NCBI GenBank assembly: GCA_963082975.1
Contig: OY720347.1
Coordinates: 45,645,155 to 45,709,154 of the forward strand
Source of the DNA: Labia minor
Lineage: Eukaryota; Arthropoda; Insecta; Dermaptera; Spongiphoridae
Direction of reading: 5' to 3'
Length of the DNA stretch: 64,000 nt
Part shown: positions 46,801-56,140 of the stretch, in pieces
Layout: each line of letters starts with the position of its first letter
Position numbering within the stretch: position 1 is the stretch's first letter
Position numbers and translations under genes: made by a program
The notes under the pieces: generated by a model
Told to the model about the DNA's origin: nothing
The model's input: only the letters and a program-made list of their open reading frames with translations
The model's database searches: none

Positions 46801-49800
46801 ATATCGTATGGCGGTGTATTCCAAAAAAATGATGATCTATATTCGACAATAAATTAAATTGATTAAATATTAGAGAAATGATTATATAATTGGTTTAGAA
46901 TTATTAGTTTAAATAATAAATATATGCATATGATAATAGATTATATTAATTTTAATAATTATTGTGAAATGTGTTTGTGAAAGATATATAATTTCGAATT
47001 AACATGATAATATAAAATCATTTTAAGATTTATTATTTATAAATTCTAATGGAACTCGATTGCATTTGAAAATGTGGTTATGAACTAGGCTTTCAAAATA
47101 ATCACAAAATGTGGATAAGCGTAAAATATTTAATAAATTTATTAATCAATTTTAATTGACTCTTTCTACGTGTGGTTAACATACAAATATGATTTTACTT
47201 TTTGTATATACAACAAATAAATATGCTTTCATAAAAATAAATGAAAATAAATTTGTTAATTAAAGATAACTATAACTATAATAAAATAAAAGATCTAAAA
47301 CGAAAGAAAGAAACAAACTAAAACTAAAAAGAACTTTAACTATAATAAAAGAATTTTAAATCATTTTAAGGTTTTTAAATTAAATTAAATATAAATATTA
47401 ATTTAAATAAGTTGACCTGTGGCCAAGTCCGAACCGACCGACGGTTTGAAATAAATTAATTTCCAGCTACAGAAACAATTTCAAATAATTTTCAAATATC
47501 TATTAATGTAATAAAAACAGATATTGATACATAAATAATAAATATAAACATTTTTAATTTTATTTTATTTATAATATATATGCAAGACCATGGCTGGATG
47601 ACGTCATATAATTTTAAATCAAGAAAAAACTAATAAATATGATTTTTCTCGAGGATAAAACCAATACAAAGTGCATGATTCGTGGTGATATATAAAAAAA
47701 TCTCCTTTGGTGTGAAAATAACCCTTCCCTTCCTATCGTCGATCGCTAATACTACCACTTCCGGTTTCCGGAATTGCACCAAAAGTTGATCAATTCATCC
47801 CACTGATGCATTAAGTAAATATACCAAATTTCATCAAAATCGGTTGAGCCGTTCAGGCTGTACACATCTATACGGACGGACAGACGGACAGACAGACGGA
47901 CAGACGGACGGACAGACATCATGCTAAAAATACTTTTTTCTGTTTAGAAAATGCATGATTCGTGGAGATATGTAAAAATCTCCACATGTGAAATTTGGTG
48001 TGAAAACAATACCTCCCTTACTATCGTCGGTCGGTAAAAAATTATGGCAATTTTTTTTTTTTGAAATTAAACTAAATAAATTTGTTTTTACTTACAAACA
48101 TGGTTGATCATCGCCTGGTAATTTACAGCAAAGCTCACAGGCCTTGGTAATAGGATCTTTTGGACCAGGGATACATTGACAAGATTCCAATCCATATGCC
48201 AAACAGATGGATCCTGTACATTCCTGAAAAAAAAAATAAAATAAAAAATTAGGATAAAACATATATTTATTATTTTTTTTAGAAATAGATAAGAAAATGT
48301 TGAAGCTAAATACGCCAACATTTTCTATTTTCTTTTCTAAAAATATAAATTCAACAAGACTGGAGGAATTAAATGATAGACGGAATACTTGGCGTGAATA
48401 GGTGATGAAAGGTTAGCTAAAGAAACCAAATTTAATTTTTATAAGACAAAATTAATTATATATATTTGTATTTATCCAATAATTGATTCAAATATTATTA
48501 ATTGATTACTTACTCCCATAAAACATACAAATTCCTGATTGCAAATTGTTTTATTTGGTTTATTAATTGATGGAGGACATTGAGGTGCTCGTCCGTCACA
48601 AAATGATGAGTCTCGGCATCCATTATCATCTCTGCATTTATCTCCAAATCGTAAACGACATTCGGCCGTACAACATGGACCCTGAAAAAAATATATAAGA
48701 AATTATTTTGATTACTAACTATATATTAAAATAAATTGATTATTATTTATCATTATTTATTAATAATATTTTATATTTAAAACGGTTGATTACAAAGAGA
48801 AAAGATCCCTAATCAATAAAACTAAAACAAAAAATTATATGAAGGTTCTCATATATATTTATTTTTAAAGAAATTCTTAGAAATAATATTTAGGTATATA
48901 TTTTTTAATAATCTATATAAATTGTTATGATAATATATTTTATAATAAATTATATTTTTGTTTAGCTAAAAACAAAAAGTTACCTGACTTGGACTGCATA
49001 TACTTCTAGATGTTAGTTTACAAGGTGGTTCTTCAGGAGATGGATGTTTTCGTTGAGGATGGCAACACTGGTCACGACAATCCTCTTCCCAGCCACAATC
49101 ACACTCTTCTCCTGGTTCGACAACTCCATTTCCACAAATGGCAGCTTGAGGTTCTGAAATTGAGAAAAGGAAGGCCAGAGAGATAAATTAATATAATTGA
49201 AATTTCAATGAAACTAAAAATTAAAAAAGATCGAGTTTTTAAAAAGATAAAGATAAAGCACAAAACTAAAAAATAATAGTTTTATCATCTTAATCTTTAA
49301 TTAAAAGTTATTAATTTTAACTTCATAAATTTAAGATTAAAATAAACACAATGTTTTTAAATTACTAAATGATAAAATAAAATTTTAAGTCCTGTGATCT
49401 GGCCTGCCGAACTTGAAAGATTTTATTTTTGAAATATTTTACGAATTACCAGGATCTATGCCCTTCTTAGTCAGACTTTGCAATTAATTAAAATATTAAA
49501 TAATAATTTTGAAGGTTCCACTCTAGTGTGGGGGAAGTACATGTTTTTCCAAAATTCAAATACCTGGTCTGTGGCAGGGAAATGCTTCTCTAAAGGAACG
49601 AGGTGCATCCAGCCTGTATGATCAAAATTGGGGAGCTATTTGAAATAAAAAGTAGCGCACTCAATCAAGAAATCAAGTTGAAAATTGGGAGGATCCTTTG
49701 TTCGGACTATAAAACACCTCTACCCCAGTTAGGTGGTAATCGACTTGATAGTATATTCATAGAATGTTCAAAGGTCATAGGTTTAAGTTTATTAATTAAG

Positions 49801-50579
49801 AATTGTGTTAAATTATTGAGATAGGTGAGGTTCGAACTCGAATTTTAAGACTAAGAATTTAAAATTATTAACAAATAGCGATTTCATTATCAGTTTAAAA
49901 ATTGTAAATAATATCATAAACGCATTTTATTCAATTTTTGTTATTTTTTATTATATTGATTATAAAAGATACCTTTTACCCCTTTCACTTATTCAACCGA
50001 GTATAGATATAGAATTCAGAGCTATAAAATCGCAAAAGTGATGTTAATATAAATATTCATGCATTTATATTTTTTTGGATTTCAATTTTTTTTATTTTAT
50101 TTAATAGTCTTAATTTTCACATTAGAAAGATTAATAATAATAAATTCAATAAATAATTGAATAAATTTCAAATTAAAAATAAAATGTTTCTAAACTCAAG
50201 AAGAATTAAAATAAATAATTATAATAAGGAAAACAAAATTTATTTTTATTAATTTATGCATTTTTTAAAAATATTTATTCAGTTTTTTTGTTTGTTACTC
50301 TATTTTACTATCTTTAAGCCCTTAACGGTCAGATTTCACTGTACTGATGCCTAAACCGATTTGATTTTATTCATAAAAAACAGATTATTTAAATAAACTG
50401 TTTTTCTCACCTGAAAAGCAACCCTTTGAGCTTCTTGCTTTCGCATTTAGTACAGGGTTAATACTATTTAAAGAACAGGGGGAGAACTTATTATTGTTCC
50501 GTTTGTCGCCACTTGTCGCTCGAGCAAACATGATATAGTTCCCGTCTTCGCCGCCAGGTGTGCATTGTTCCGGGTCATG
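42800..50579 (-). CDS. kuz: Kuzbanian / ADAM10-type metalloprotease, 3' part (7 exons)
   Basis: Membrane-bound zinc metalloprotease that in animals sheds Notch (S2 cleavage) and other surface proteins. Seven exons joined in frame give 647 residues of the C-terminal part. Residue 1 is the third zinc His, in HD. It is followed by the Met-turn [21 protein letters not shown], a disintegrin domain ([16 protein letters not shown]), a Cys-rich domain ([17 protein letters not shown]), a transmembrane helix at about 282-299, and a roughly 350-residue tail. Match to insect Kuzbanian and ADAM10 is strong and collinear. The signal peptide, prodomain and the HExxH helix lie upstream of the window, so the gene is partial. 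Introns 2 to 7 are about 1257, 302, 290, 1259, 2114 and 614 bp. No frameshifts; all visible cysteines look conserved. It appears functional. Confidence 0.96.
44473..44607 (-). CDS. kuz: kuz exon f: stalk and transmembrane segment
   Basis: 135 nt (45 codons), acceptor TTTTTTTTAG, donor GTAAGT. It encodes [20 protein letters not shown], then [11 protein letters not shown] and the hydrophobic [14 protein letters not shown]. The helix continues a few residues into exon g. Confidence 0.95.
44783..45760 (+). repeat. Possible LTR and primer-binding-site relic in kuz intron
   Basis: TGTAACGGAC at 44783 resembles the start of gypsy-type LTRs. TTGGCGCCCATC at about 45594 and TTGGCACCCAACGTAAGAGG at about 45678 resemble retroelement primer-binding sites. 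The tandem array at 45011-45411 would then lie within the LTR. No gag/pol and no second LTR were seen, so this is tentative. Confidence 0.3.
45011..45411 (+). repeat. Four-unit tandem array with hairpins (about 100 bp unit)
   Basis: Four units start at 45011, 45112, 45214 and 45313. Each unit carries a strong hairpin TATCACG-TCC-CGTGATA, a second one (T/C)ATCACA-CCC-TGTGATA, and a weaker ATATC-ATCCC-GATAT. The first three units are over 90 percent alike by eye, the fourth slightly more diverged. It lies in the intron between kuz exons e and f. The minus-strand frame 44944-45195 is a by-product. Confidence 0.9.
46722..46836 (-). CDS. kuz: kuz exon e: Cys-rich domain, second part
   Basis: 115 nt, acceptor ATATAG, donor GTGAGT. 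It completes the split Leu codon of exon d and encodes [20 protein letters not shown] followed by [18 protein letters not shown], a highly conserved ADAM10 block close to the membrane. Confidence 0.95.
47411..48037 (-). mobile_element. HINE-2 copy 2, uninterrupted, in kuz intron
   Basis: 5' subterminal repeat at 48025-48035, (GACGGACA)n microsatellite at about 47876-47920, and 3' repeat ACCGACCGACG at about 47433 beside the hairpin GACCTGTGGCCAAGTC (one mismatch). It is inserted in the same sense as kuz, about 58 bp from the donor of exon d. It gives the empty site for the Helitron at 30853-32893. No protein. Confidence 0.8.
48096..48223 (-). CDS. kuz: kuz exon d: Cys-rich domain, first part
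   Basis: 128 nt, acceptor in a long T tract ending TTCAG, donor GTAAGT. It encodes [20 protein letters not shown] and [15 protein letters not shown]. The donor is only about 58 bp from the HINE-2 element in the next intron. Confidence 0.95.
48514..48681 (-). CDS. kuz: kuz exon c: disintegrin domain, second part
   Basis: 168 nt (56 codons), acceptor TTTTTTCAG, donor GTAAGT. It encodes [20 protein letters not shown], then a [11 protein letters not shown] block and the start of the Cys-rich domain, ending EFVCFMG. Phase 0 on both sides. Confidence 0.96.
48984..49153 (-). CDS. kuz: kuz exon b: disintegrin domain, first part
   Basis: 170 nt, acceptor TTTCAG, donor GTAA. It encodes [20 protein letters not shown], then [11 protein letters not shown], and ends at SICSPSQ. 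The Cys pattern is that of the ADAM10 disintegrin domain. As in that subfamily there is no RGD loop. Confidence 0.96.
49512..49745 (+). repeat. tRNA-type SINE, copy 2, in kuz intron
   Basis: It aligns with 19732-19935 through CCTGGTCTG, GAAATAAAAAGTA, TCAATCAAGA, GAGGATC and a closing TTAGGTGGTAATC. The head is diverged. It is antisense to kuz, between exons a and b. The frame at 49603-49824 is not a gene. Confidence 0.45.
50411..50579 (-). CDS. kuz: kuz exon a: end of metalloprotease domain
   Basis: 169 nt, phase 0 start after an AG acceptor (minus strand TTTATAG), donor GTGAG. It encodes 56 residues starting [10 protein letters not shown], then the conserved [16 protein letters not shown]. 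The first His is the third zinc ligand of the HExxHxxGxxHD motif, so the intron cuts the motif just before it. The Met of NYIM is the Met-turn. It ends at KGCFS. Confidence 0.95.
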
Positions 50580-51965
50580 CTATAAATCAGATAAAAACAA
50601 AATTATTTTTTTATTATTAAATTTTTCTTCATTTAATAATAAAAAAATATTATTAATATTAATTTTCATAACATTATTTAAAACTTCTAGCCTTTCCAGG
50701 CTATACGGAAATTCACCTTCTGTTTCATTTTATAATTTGATAAAATAAATAAAATAACATTTAATATAAGTTACTTAGATTTAATAAAAAACTAATATAT
50801 ATTCTAAAAAAATGTTTTAAATTTTTAATAAAAAATTGAAAATTAAATTTTTTCTTAACTGAATAGAAGAAAATTAAAAAAAAACAATTTTATTTGATTA
50901 ATTATTTATAAGTATGCTGGTATACCTATACCTATTAAAAATACCATCACTCATTTATATATAGGTATATACGTTATGAATAAAAAGCATTTCTATTTTT
51001 TCAGATTATTTAATTTAAATTTACATTTATTTTTAACAATTATTATTAAATTTAAGACCAATTAAATATTTATATGAATATCAAATTTTTTTACCCTCTG
51101 AAAATGGATTTGTATTTATTGTACTCAGAATAATTAGAATGTTAAATAAAATTAATTAAAATATAGTGACATCACCCACTCTCTCTTTTTAATATTTAAT
51201 TAATAAAATCAATGTTGAAATAATAGAGAATCTATTTAAATTTTGAACGGTTAAAAAAAAACAAAAATAAAAATAAAACAGAACAAACAATCCGTTTTTA
51301 TAATTAACTGAAGCATTATCAAAAATCTCATTTATTTACTATTCATATAGGTATATGGATGACTTGATAAGTAATTTCCAACTTTACGAAATTAAATCAT
51401 TTTATAAAAGGATATTTACAATGCATTCAATAGGAATGCGTGGAAATGAATTGAATCAAGAGAGGAGGGAGAGATGAAAACATGAAGGAGACCTTTCGAA
51501 TTGCCGAGTGTAAACAAACGGCCTGTCGACGACAGGTAAACAGATGAAAATCGAATTTTGTTCAAAATACAGCAAATAATTGGAAAAAAGCAGAAATGAT
51601 TGGTTTGGAGAAAGAAATCTAAAGAAGAAATCAATCTGTATCGATTTGAGGGTTGCAATAAATAAATTATGTTGTCATATATATATTTAAAATAAAATAC
51701 ACTAATTATTATAAGAAATCGTTTATACTATTAAAAATCGAGTGTTATTATGGTGCAATTAATAATATAATGAGTAAAACTCTTAGGGAGAACAATATTA
51801 AAAAAATAATTGACAAATATATAAGTTTGATCATTTTATTAGGTAACATTTTATTTAATTTCATTAAAAAAAATTTAATCGTTCAATTTAAAAAGTTTTT
51901 AGTTTTAAAGTTTTATATTATATATATATATATATGCTAAATATTTTTCTTCATATTAAAGTATA
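50580..51965. other. Start of the large upstream kuz intron
   Basis: No further kuz exon is seen from 50580 to 64000, so the intron before exon a exceeds 13.4 kb. This first part is AT-rich with nothing recognised. Confidence 0.5.
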
Positions 51966-52570
51966 TAAATCCCGAGAGGGAGAAAATTTTATGAGTTTAA
52001 CTCGGACGAAAGAAAAAAGTGAATAAAACTAGATGTTCGAATTCTTCTTCCTTCTCATTCCACCTCCCTCCTTTGCCCGGACCCTTTACTATTGGCTGGT
52101 TCCACTCATTTGGAAGGAACTAATAAATTTTGCCAATTGTATATCCGATTTCTCGTAAACTTTTCCCCCTGACGAAGTAAGAATTTTTCAGATAATTCCA
52201 ATTGGGATTGACTGGATCTCGTTCGGTTGATTATCGACAAGCAAATTCATTAGCCTTTGTAAGATATATTCCTCATTAAAGGCTTTATCTTCGTTGCCTC
52301 AATGGATAAACCAATCTCCTCCCATCCTGACACCAGATAGAATAAAGAGCAGTGACTTTCATGTCGAAAACTTGACTCGCTCTTTAAAAGGTTCTCTCTT
52401 ACTCAAAGCTTATCTGGCTTATGGATAATGATGAATTTAATGAATGATATTGTTTCCGAGTCGTTTGGTTCTATCGAATTGGATAAACTTTGTTCACCGA
52501 TCACCCAAGAGGGAAGGGATCTTGCAAGGGTCCGGGAACGAATAGATATTATAAGTCAGGACCTAGAAAA
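51966..52570. promoter_or_regulatory. GC-elevated unique intronic segment, candidate enhancer
   Basis: About 600 bp with clearly higher GC than the flanks, no long frame, no inverted ends and no copy elsewhere in the window. It contains CTTATC/GATAA-type motifs. A unique, composition-shifted block within a long intron of a developmental gene could be a conserved regulatory element. This is inference only. Confidence 0.3.
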
Positions 52571-52744
52571 CTAAATTTAAATGAAATGTACTGTTTATCG
52601 AAACATTCATTCATTTACAACAAAATAAAATAACCAGTTGAGAGACATTTATAGCTAAAATTAACTTTGTCGGTTTTAATGCAATAATTTAATAGTCAAT
52701 TATCACGAAAAATGTTGTTCAAGCGAGAAATAAATTAACCGATT

Positions 52745-52890
52745 GGTATGTAGAAGATGGTTTGACAGTACGTCAGTGCCAGAACTGGTTTGAAAAATTT
52801 AGGTCCGGCAATTTTAATGTCGAAGATGCATCACTACTGAAGCTGATAAAGACACGATAAAGGCATTAGTTGATTTTTTGGACGGTAAAT
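52745..52890 (+). pseudogene. mariner transposase N-terminal remnant
   Basis: It reads VEDGLTVRQCQNWFEKFRSG then NFNVEDA, the second helix-turn-helix of mariner transposases. After a small deletion and shift comes TEADKDTIKALVDFLDGK. No inverted ends. Confidence 0.75.
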
Positions 52891-53676
52891 GAAGAGGTTA
52901 AAAAAATCATCTGGATCAGTTTTTTGACAGCAAATATTTATTTATTATACGAAAATTGTCTTTCAGTTTAAAAAGAAAAAAACGAAATTATTTTCCGAAC
53001 AATCTAATAATAAATATCCTGATAAATAAACATATTATTACCATATGAAACATATTTAATATCTCAACCAAATTTATAGTGAATAAAAAAATGGAATTAT
53101 ATATTTTATTATAAATTTCTTAATTTTAGTGGGTTGTAAATTTTTAAAAATATTTATTTAACTCACTCTGTATATTTGAATGTTGGTTTACATAAATCAT
53201 TGATATTGTGCTAGTATCGCTTTATATGAAATGTGTAAATTTAGTCATATTGACTTTGAATGTCTTGTAAATAAAACGAACCCAATTAAATGTGTAATAA
53301 ACTTAACGAAATTATACTAAACTAAATTATTACTACTAAAGTATATTTTGCATAATATGAAAGTCCCAATATTATGACTAAGGAGAAAATATAAAGTAAA
53401 TAAATTTCTAATTTGTATAAAATAATTTTTTATTTATTATAGGTAAGTATATTTCTATAATTCTATTTATTGATTTGTATCATAAATACTTTTAGAAAAA
53501 TACCACTTATATAAACTATTTGTTTCAAATCAATTAATTTTTCATTTAAAATTCGTTTATCGTTTATTTTTTACTATCTCGCCAGGTATTGCGAATTTTC
53601 GATGTCGAGATTTTGATGTTTTTATACGTTTTGAAAGTCCTTGAGTCATTTTCTCAAAGATTGAAAAAAATGTCTG

Positions 53677-53713
<37 letters not shown>

Positions 53714-54355
53714 TATACGAGCATTATTCAAAATTCGTAGTTTACCATCAACTTTTGAGAAATGTAGCCCATCCAGAAGTGGGTCATTACCTACCACGTT
53801 TTCATTTATTTTTCCTCTAAACTGACCGTAAAAATAAAGATATATGTTTGATAGTTTTTCACATGATTGAAAATTGTATAAAACTGCTATATATATATAG
53901 CTTGATTGAATCGCTGAAAGGTATTAATATTTTAACGTTGACTGCATGTGACGAGGTGCCATCAACAGAGAGCCAAACACGCGCTGGCTTAATAAATATT
54001 ATTTATTAATTTTAATTTATAATCTATATATTTAATACGATAGTGTCCGTCTGTACGCAAAAAACTCCAGAGCCTAAACTACAAGGAGTAAGGTAACCAA
54101 ATTTTTCTGAGGTGAAGGGTACCTCAAATGATGAAAAATAAAAAAGAAATTAGAATCTTAGGTAACTCCTGAGCTGAGCTGCGGGTGTTCCATTTTCCAG
54201 AAATATATATAAAGGATTTGTATGTATGTAATTTGTTTACTTTTTTGCTGTCATAGAAACAGATATATATATAATTAGAACCTCTCTCTCTCCCTCTATT
54301 TAAATTTTTAAAAAATGGAGTGTTCTAGCCAAATTAAGAAATTTAAATTCCTTAT

Positions 54356-54476
54356 TAGACCAAGAGGAAGGCCACCGAAAAGATGGGCTGACAGCTGGGC
54401 GTCCTCTTCCCAAGAGACCTGAGGTAGTGAAGAAGAACAGGCCTTAGGCCTATAATAGAAGAAGAAGAAGAAGAAG
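54356..54476 (+). mobile_element. 5'-truncated LINE tail with target duplication
   Basis: A 121-bp insert between two perfect 11-bp copies of AAATTCCTTAT (54345-54355, 54477-54487). It reads the end of a LINE frame (RPRGRPPKRWADSW) and finishes in a (GAA)n tail. The Helitron at 1933-4150 has a single AAATGCCTTAT here, the empty site. Confidence 0.9.
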
Positions 54477-54589
54477 AAATTCCTTATGAAACATTGATAG
54501 GTAAATGAATTGGACTGGAAGAGGAGACATATGATTAGAGAAATTGGGGAAAAATCAATCGAAATGTAATTAAACAAAGAAACTCAAGA

Positions 54590-55400
54590 CTTATGATACG
54601 GATACGACTTACATACAATTAACATACAAAATGTAGAATTTAAAAAAGTATAAATATTTAAATACTTAAGATCTCTAATCACGAAAGATAATAATATTCG
54701 AGAAGAATTTAAATCGACGTTGTAATTGAGTAACGCCTGTTATTATGCAGTAAAGGGGCTTATCTCATCAAAGAGGATCAAAATTAAAATATATAAAACA
54801 ATTATTTTTCATGTTGATCGATGACTAGGGTGACCATATTTCGAAAACACCAAACCGGGACAAACGGTATTTTTTAGAACTAAATTGAAAAAATTTTGAA
54901 AAAAAAATTACGAAATGTCCTAAATATTGAAAAAACAGTAGGGTGTCCCGAAGACATTTTTGGGACAGAGCACCTAAAGACGGGACGTTTGGTCACCCTA
55001 TCGATGACTCTGGGAGACGCGAGTAGATTTGGAGTATTTGTGAGATTAATATTGTTCGCAGCATTTATAGGCCAAAAGAAGATGAGGTCACAGGGGGATG
55101 GCGGAGATGGCATAACGAGAAATAATGTCCAGATATAGTTAAGGTTATAAAATCAAGAAGACTGAGATGGGAAGGGGACGTGGTTGGAATTGGAGAAACT
55201 AGAAATTGGGAGAAACCGATTGGGAAACATCCGGTGGAAGACCAAGGACCAAGGTGGGTGGACAATGAAGAAAGGGACATGGGAGAGATGGGACAGAGTA
55301 GAATTTGGTTTTGGTTGTAGCTCAGGATAGGGACGCATAGAGAAATCTGGATGCTGCGGCTAAGAACTTTCGAAAACTGTAGAGACACAGAGTTAGATAA
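54590..55400 (+). pseudogene. LINE reverse transcriptase fragment carried by Helitron
   Basis: Collinear with 3175-3935: INIQNVEF-like start, NACYYAVKGLISSK, then the MITE, then a GPKEDEV-like block, WRRWHNEK, WEGDVVGIGE and a GRPRTKVGGQ-like block, with shifts and stops. The minus-strand frames are shadows. Confidence 0.7.
54826..55000. mobile_element. hAT-type MITE, second copy
   Basis: TAGGGTGACCA and TGGTCACCCTA ends, perfect 8-bp duplication TCGATGAC (54818-54825, 55001-55008), same site as 3389-3574. Confidence 0.9.
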
Positions 55401-56071
55401 ATACAATAATAATATATAATTAATTTACTGATTAAATTAAAATATTTTACAAGAAAACAAATACATGTCTTATCTACTTATACTGATTGAAACAAAATGG
55501 ATGAAAACCTTTTACATACAGACTTTCAACCAAATACTATGTATCACTCGGGGGTACAGGGGGCGGAGCCCCCGTCTAGGTGTGAAGAGCGCCGAAGGCG
55601 CTCGGAGCAGCTAGTTTATAATTAATTAAATTTAATTAAAATATAATGTATGTGTTAATTAATCCAATTCAAATTTGCGAGATAGTCGAGTGGAGATACT
55701 CAAGATATTTTTAAATAGAAATCTGTTATTAGTGATTTATGGGGAATATATTTCTAATGTTAAAAAGAAGTGGGTTTATTTTTAAAGAGAATGATCTTTA
55801 GTTTCAATTTATGACAATCTTTGAGTACTTTTCTTTTTTTAGTTTTCTAATTTTCTTTAAGAGGGGATTCCAATGTTTGTCAAGGTGGATATATACGGAA
55901 AATGGGGGTGAAGAAACATTTCCGTTCAACTCCACCCCAATCAAAGAAGAATTTCCTTTTTATGCTGAGTCACAAAAGAAAATATCCAATTAAGTTAATA
56001 TTTTCTCTAGAATATTACTTTTTACTCTCCTTTCCAAATTTAAGTGGATTACTGAGATATTTTTCGCATTA

Positions 56072-56140
56072 TCTATCTATATATATAAAAAAAGGTTTTT
56101 GTCTGCACATTGCTCAGAATTTAAAAATTTGAACAGCTAG
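56072..56140 (+). mobile_element. Minimal Helitron derivative (69 bp)
   Basis: After an A it runs TCTATCTATATATATAAAAA, then GGTTTTTGTCTGCACATTGC and CAGAATTTAAAAATTT (5' end type of 8949), joined to GAACAGCTAG before a T. That is about 55 bp of 5' end and 10 bp of 3' end with the hairpins lost. Confidence 0.5.

Larger units (their letters stand above)
54023..55614 (+). mobile_element. Helitron, long copy 2
   Basis: Starts TCTATATATTTAATACG after an A and ends with double hairpin and CTAG (55611-55614) before a T. Near-identical to 1933-4150 in its 5' part but without the nested Helitron of that copy. It carries a 121-bp LINE tail of its own (54356-54476), the hAT MITE (54826-55000) and the LINE reverse-transcriptase fragment. 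No Rep/helicase frame. Confidence 0.85.
53573..55701 (+). mobile_element. HINE-1 copy F, split by a Helitron
   Basis: 5' subterminal repeat ACTATCTCGC at 53573, a (TA)n tract at about 53683-53710, the AT-rich module up to 54022, then the Helitron. It resumes at 55615 and ends with GCGAGATAGT and hairpin GAGTG-GAGA-TACTC (55688-55701). Confidence 0.8.

Noticed and set aside
54880..55406. Minus-strand frames up to 113 residues
   Set aside because: Antisense of the LINE fragment in Helitron copy 2.
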